Assembly: GCA_947471745.1 (NCBI GenBank)
Contig: CANJKZ010000068.1
Coordinates: 586,501 to 650,500, forward strand
DNA from: Closterium sp. Naga37s-1
Taxonomy: Eukaryota; Streptophyta; Zygnematophyceae; Desmidiales; Closteriaceae
DNA: 64,000 bases
Reading direction: 5' to 3'
Under the pieces are notes generated by a model. That model was given only the letters and a program-made list of their open reading frames with translations, had not been told where the DNA came from and searched no databases. Numbering within the stretch: position 1 is the first letter of the stretch; every line of letters begins with the position of its first letter. The translations under genes were made by a program, and so were the position numbers. Shown here in pieces: positions 61,401 to 64,000 of this stretch.

Positions 61401-64000
61401 CAGCGCGGGCAGGGCAGGCGCGGCAGGCAGGTAGGCAGGCAGGCAGGCAGGCAGGCAGACAGGCAGGCAGGCAGGCTGGCAGGCAGGCAGGCAGGCTGGC
61501 AGGCAGGCAGGCAGGCTGGCAGGCAGGCAGTGCGCTAACAAGGCAGGTGCTCACCAGTGGCGGGAAGAGCAGGCGCTCGCCGGGCGAGCAGGGCCGGCGC
61601 TCGGCGGGCAGCTGCACGGGGTCCAGGGGCGGCGTCGCGGGTCCAGGGGCGGCGTCGCGGGGTCCAGGGGTGGCTGCACGGAGTCCAGGGGCAGCTGCTT
61701 CAGGGGCCAGGGGCGGCTGCTCTGGGTCCAGGGGCGGTTGCTCGAGGGTACAGGGGCGGCTGCACCAGGGGCGGCAGTTGCAGGGGCCAGGGGCGGCTGC
61801 TCAGGGTCCAGGGTCAGCTGCTCGAGGGTCCAGGGGCGGCTGCACCAGGGGCGGCTGCTGTAGGAGCCAGGGGCGGCTGCTCTGGGTCCAGGGGCGGCTG
61901 CACCAGGGGCGGCTGCTGCAGGGGCCAGGGGCGGCTGCTCGAGGGTCCAGGGGCAGCCGCGGCGCGTGGGCCTGAAGCGCGCAATGCGAGCTGCGAGCGC
62001 GGCGCGCGAAGCCGCCGCGGGCTGCGCGAGGACGGCAGCCGCGGCGTGCGGGGCTGCAGCGCGACGTGCGGGCAGCTGACGCGACGCGCGGGGCTGCAGT
62101 GCGACGCGCGAGGCTGCAGCGCGACGTGCGAGCAGCTGACGCGACGCGCGGGGCTGCAGCGCGACGCTAGAGGCTGCAGCGCGACGCGCGGGGCTGCAGC
62201 ACGCAGCGCGGGCTGCGGACGTGGCGCGCGGAGCAGCAGCGAGCCGCGCGCGAGCTGCTGCAGGGCGGGGCCAGGTGGGGCCGCGTCAGTGGCAGGTCGT
62301 GGCCGCGAGGAGGGGCGGCGCTCTGGCCTGACGGGCCTGCAGGGGCGGCTCGCGGGCCTGACGGGCCTGCAGGTGCGGCTCGCGGGCCTGACGGGCCTGC
62401 AGGGGAGGCTTGCGGGCCTGACGGGCCTGCAGGGGCGACGTGCGGGCCGTACGAGTCTGCAGGGGCGGCGCGCGGGCCTTACGGGCCTGTAGGGGCGGCG
62501 CGCTGGCCTAGGGCAGCAGTAGGGAGCGCGAGGGCTGCAGGACGGCGCGCGCAGCGCAGCACGTCACAAGGCAAGGCAGGCAACACATGGGGTAGCGTGG
62601 TAACCGCAACGGTAGGTGGGCCCGGAAAAAAAAAGACGGTCCCATGGACCTAGTGCTCTGAAACCATGTTAGAAACTAGCAGCAGGAATGAATGAACTAT
62701 GAAAGGGTTGGGTACAAGTATGAAACCCTAAAAGGGGCTGTACCCCATATTGGCTACCCCACTACAGCCTAAACATATATAGCATATATATATACTTTGA
62801 CAATGTATGGGGAGAAGGCGGGTCTGTCGGTGGACGCTGTGCCTGTCAACACGGCAGCAACAGGCATTATAGCACCTCCACCTTGTGTTAATTCGCTCCT
62901 TCACATTCTGTCCATGCTGTCTGTCACCCTGTTCCCTCATCCCCCTCCCAGGCACATGGTGGGGATGTATGGGGAGAAGGCGGGTCTGTCGGTGGACGCT
63001 GTGCCTGTCAACACGGCAGCAACGGACATGGCAGATGCACTGGCGGCGGCATGGAGAGAATACGGGGATGAGAGGTAGGTGGGTCACGCTAGTCTGCGTA
63101 ACACAAGGTGATTTGACGTAGGAGGGTCTGTCGGTGGACGCTGTGCCTCTCAACACGGCAGCAACGGACATGGCAGATGCGCTGGCAGCGGCATGGAAGG
63201 AATACGGGGATGACAGGTAGGTGAAGCACTCACGATGCTGTGCAGTAGTTCTGGATGCTGTGCGGTAGTGCTGGGTGCTGTGTGGTAGGACCCGGTGCTG
63301 TGTGTGCAGCAACAGACATGGCAGATGCGCTGGCAGCAGCGTGGAGGGAATACGGGGATGAGAGGTAGGTGGGTCACGCTGTCATATGGTAGTGCTGGAT
63401 GCTATGTGGTAGGGCTGGGTGCTGTGTGGTAGGGATGTAGGGATGGGATGGGTGCTGTGTGTTAGGGCTGGGTGCTGTGTGGTAGGTCTGAGTGTTGTGA
63501 GCTTAAACCGTTGCAAAAGCCAGAATGCAGCACGTACGGCCAGCACTGACCGGCACAGCACGTGTGAACCCCCATATGTTTTTTGAGAATTCTCAAACAC
63601 CATGTACGACCAGCACTGACTGGCTGGCACAGCACATGTAGCCCCCCACCCACCCATCCATCCCTCTTCACCATCCCCCTTTTCTTTCTACTTGCCCTCT
63701 CCCTACCAACCCACCCCAAACCAGAGCAGCTCTGAGCTCTCATCTTGATGGTGGTGCAGAAGCCAGAGCGCAACATGTGTGCAACATGTGTGCACAGTGC
63801 AACTACCTCTGTCTCCCACCACTACCCTGCCCTTTCTCCACCCCAAACCAGAACAGCTCTTTCATCCTGAAGATGCTGGTGCAAAAGCCAGAGCGGAATA
63901 TGTACGACCAGCACTGCCTGTCCTCCCACCACCGTTCCCAATCTCTCCCCACCTGACCCCACCCCAAACCAGAGCAGCTCTTTCATCCTGATGGTGGTGC
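52282..64000 (+). CDS. GSH2: Glutathione synthetase, 3' partial
   Basis: Glutathione synthetase joins gamma-glutamylcysteine to glycine using ATP, in plastids and cytosol. Exons that join in phase: 52282-52650, 53268-53437, 56011-56086, 57100-57230, 62952-63074, and a sixth starting at about 63978 and leaving the window. The product begins with a probable plastid transit peptide ([18 protein letters not shown]). Family landmarks: [107 protein letters not shown] (the E-x-N pair binds magnesium in this family), [19 protein letters not shown] and SFILMVVQ. The ATP-grasp half lies beyond 64000. Introns carry junction arrays, a non-LTR fragment and copia 3. Only the N-terminal half can be judged. 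Confidence 0.94.
52750..52866 (+). repeat. Donor-side copy of GSH2 exon 1
   Basis: A diverged copy of the exon 1 end ([20 protein letters not shown] plus GTACAC donor) follows the intact donor at 52651. Confidence 0.85.
53143..53267 (+). repeat. Acceptor-side copy of GSH2 exon 2
   Basis: A truncated copy ([20 protein letters not shown]) follows GTGCAG at 53142, 125 bp before the intact exon at 53268. Confidence 0.85.
53480..53945 (+). repeat. Donor-side copies of GSH2 exon 2, left block
   Basis: Three copies of the exon end end near 53606, 53774 and 53937. The second lacks the last exon bases; the third has an internal rearrangement ([20 protein letters not shown]). The array continues at 55495 beyond the non-LTR insertion. 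Confidence 0.85.
54040..55373 (-). mobile_element. 5'-truncated non-LTR retroelement fragment with restriction-like endonuclease
   Basis: A 416-codon minus-strand frame (54076-55326) has [20 protein letters not shown] followed by a Cys/His cluster, [21 protein letters not shown], then [11 protein letters not shown] and [25 protein letters not shown]. The order, zinc-type cluster then P/A-D ... D-V-T-I, fits the C-terminal restriction-like endonuclease domain of non-LTR elements. There is no reverse transcriptase core, so the 5' part is missing. It lies in a GSH2 intron between two CT-repeat tracts and is opposite in orientation to the gene. An AATT-core palindrome at 55110-55133 with duplicated flanks interrupts its coding sequence without breaking the frame. 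Confidence 0.75.
55110..55133. repeat. 24-bp palindrome inside the non-LTR fragment, AATT core
   Basis: CACTTTTGAGAATTCTCAAAAGTG is perfect. AGAGCGGGGACGTGTTGATG is present directly on the left (55083) and again on the right (55142) with one later mismatch. Confidence 0.95.
55374..55459 (+). repeat. CT dinucleotide tract, about 43 units
   Basis: Uninterrupted TC/CT repeat at the right boundary of the non-LTR fragment. A shorter CT run lies at the left boundary (53949-53965). Confidence 0.97.
55495..55850 (+). repeat. Donor-side copies of GSH2 exon 2, right block
   Basis: Further copies ([20 protein letters not shown]) end near 55588, 55725 and 55830. All share the intron head GTGAGCTCTCTCTAGCACGC. 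Confidence 0.85.
56220..56235. repeat. 16-bp palindrome, TCGA core
   Basis: TTTGAGTCGACTCAAA. GCACAGTAGGTCTTCTCCTA and CACGTGG are repeated on both sides with one substitution. Confidence 0.93.
56270..56410 (+). repeat. Donor-side copies of GSH2 exon 3 with an ACGT-core palindrome
   Basis: Two copies of CATTGAATTCAGCAG-GTGAGC, near 56278 and 56370, correspond to the exon 3 end. TGAGACGTCTCA at 56347-56358, preceded by AGTTT, sits between them. Confidence 0.8.
56411..57099 (+). repeat. Acceptor-side array of GSH2 exon 4
   Basis: Four truncated copies of [20 protein letters not shown] begin near 56418, 56589, 56763 and 56928. The intact exon begins at 57100. Several copies continue into GELNQHRI instead of ELNTIS. 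Confidence 0.87.
57296..57715 (+). repeat. Donor-side copies of GSH2 exon 4
   Basis: Three copies of the exon end ([19 protein letters not shown] plus donor) end near 57392, 57527 and 57711. The latter two contain stops. Confidence 0.85.
57836..58717 (+). repeat. Acceptor-side array of GSH2 exon 5, left block
   Basis: Seven truncated copies of [20 protein letters not shown] begin near 57830, 57976, 58120, 58268, 58414, 58573 and 58700. The last is split by copia 3. The array continues at 62803, with the intact exon at 62952. Confidence 0.88.
58727..59831 (-). pseudogene. Copia 3 integrase fragment, frameshifted and truncated
   Basis: HHCC finger [15 protein letters not shown] ... CLPC and [13 protein letters not shown] lie in one frame (59248-59721). 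After a frameshift near 59280 the frame carries [20 protein letters not shown] and [16 protein letters not shown]-like sequence down to the deletion junction at 58727. Confidence 0.9.
59832..60431. mobile_element. 600-bp terminal-inverted-repeat element nested in copia 3
   Basis: Termini CCTATGTTGCGCCTGACGC and GCGTCAGGTGCAACATAGG are inverted repeats with one mismatch in 19. TCTGAG flanks both ends (59826-59831, 60432-60437) while the uninterrupted copia sequence has it once. Subterminal regions contain many GACGC, GTCCAGACGC and CGTCCGGACG motifs in both orientations; the middle is AT-rich. There is no transposase-like frame, so it is non-autonomous. It interrupts the protease-integrase linker of copia 3. 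Confidence 0.88.
60432..61617 (-). pseudogene. Copia 3 gag-protease, damaged active site
   Basis: Two [20 protein letters not shown] modules, then [20 protein letters not shown] and [20 protein letters not shown] as in copia 1. The protease motif reads [10 protein letters not shown], so the Gly of D-S/T-G is replaced by Ser. The frame is cut by the 600-bp insertion at 60431. Confidence 0.88.
61430..62520 (-). repeat. GC-rich minisatellites in copia 3 leader
   Basis: A GGCA-type run (61430-61535) is followed by GGGGCGGCTGC units (61620-61960), GCGACGCGCGGGGCTGCA units (62040-62230) and GGGCCTGACGGGCCTGCAGG units (62325-62500). Confidence 0.88.
62667..62802 (-). repeat. 5' LTR of copia 3
   Basis: TGTTAGAAACTAG ... 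ATACTTTGACA, 136 bp, sharing CCCCATATTG and CTACCCCACTACAGCCTA with the copia 1 LTR. Confidence 0.9.
62803..62951 (+). repeat. Acceptor-side array of GSH2 exon 5, right block
   Basis: The right-hand part of the exon copy split by copia 3 ([20 protein letters not shown]) resumes at the ATGTA target duplication, 149 bp before the intact exon 5. Confidence 0.85.
63118..63375 (+). repeat. Donor-side copies of GSH2 exon 5
   Basis: Two copies of the exon end ([18 protein letters not shown] plus GTAGGT donor) end near 63216 and 63364. Confidence 0.87.
63490..63977 (+). repeat. Truncated copies of GSH2 exon 6 with an AATT-core palindrome
   Basis: Segments encoding [12 protein letters not shown] occur near 63505, 63600, 63750 and 63870. 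TTTGAGAATTCTCAAA at 63582-63597 separates two copies of a CACGTACGGCCAGCACTGAC-like flank that differ at several positions. Confidence 0.85.

Larger units (their letters stand above)
58718..62802 (-). mobile_element. Copia 3, deletion derivative related to copia 1
   Basis: The 136-bp 5' LTR at 62667-62802 is complete and followed on the minus strand by the primer-binding site TGGTTTCAGAGC. At the other end only nine bases of LTR (58718-58726, TGTTAGAAA) remain before integrase sequence. The target duplication ATGTA (58713-58717, 62803-62807) is intact, so the loss of most of the 3' LTR, RNase H and reverse transcriptase happened after insertion. The proteins closely resemble copia 1. The element splits one of the truncated copies of GSH2 exon 5 and lies opposite to GSH2. 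Confidence 0.92.

Overview
This is eukaryotic nuclear DNA with introns, most likely from a streptophyte green alga. I infer this from plant-type HIRA and glutathione synthetase genes, predicted plastid transit peptides, Ty1/copia retrotransposons and very repetitive, low-complexity, GC-rich introns. A zygnematophyte such as Closterium is my guess; the window alone does not prove it.

Layout. 1-17135 (+): the histone chaperone gene HIRA, complete except for the first few residues; twelve exons whose reading phases all join. 17901-19073 (+): a small secreted fasciclin (FAS1) protein. 20458-22243 (-): a plant-type HNH-like protein gene, exon 1 clear and the rest dissolved into tandem copies. 22337-24348: inverted-repeat DNA without a clear gene. 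24349-32277 (-): copia element 1, inserted about 115 bp upstream of an unrecognised two-exon gene (32393-33220, +). 33461-40269 (-): copia element 2, degenerate. 40896-41526 (+): a decayed paralogue of the two-exon gene. 42114-49074 (-): an unrecognised five-exon gene for a 997-residue, probably plastid-targeted protein. 49857-51874 (+): an unrecognised 309-residue, probably thylakoid protein. 52282-64000+ (+): glutathione synthetase (GSH2), running off the right edge; its introns carry a non-LTR retroelement fragment (54076-55326) and copia element 3 (58718-62802), which itself carries a 600-bp terminal-inverted-repeat element (59832-60431).

Two unusual architectures dominate. (1) Nearly every splice junction of the host genes has been tandemly duplicated together with its flanking half-exon. 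The intact exon is regularly the last member of its acceptor-side array and the first member of its donor-side array, so the introns are full of pseudo-exons with canonical splice sites. (2) A family of short perfect palindromes, TTTTGAG-N4-CTCAAAA with a self-complementary N4 (TCGA, GCGC, AATT, ACGT), is scattered through host-gene introns, one HIRA exon and the non-LTR fragment. The palindromes repeatedly sit exactly between two direct copies of neighbouring sequence. I know of no described element of this form; an assembly artefact must be excluded first.

The host genes are unrelated in function (chromatin assembly, extracellular matrix, plastid proteins, thiol metabolism), as is normal for eukaryotic nuclear DNA.
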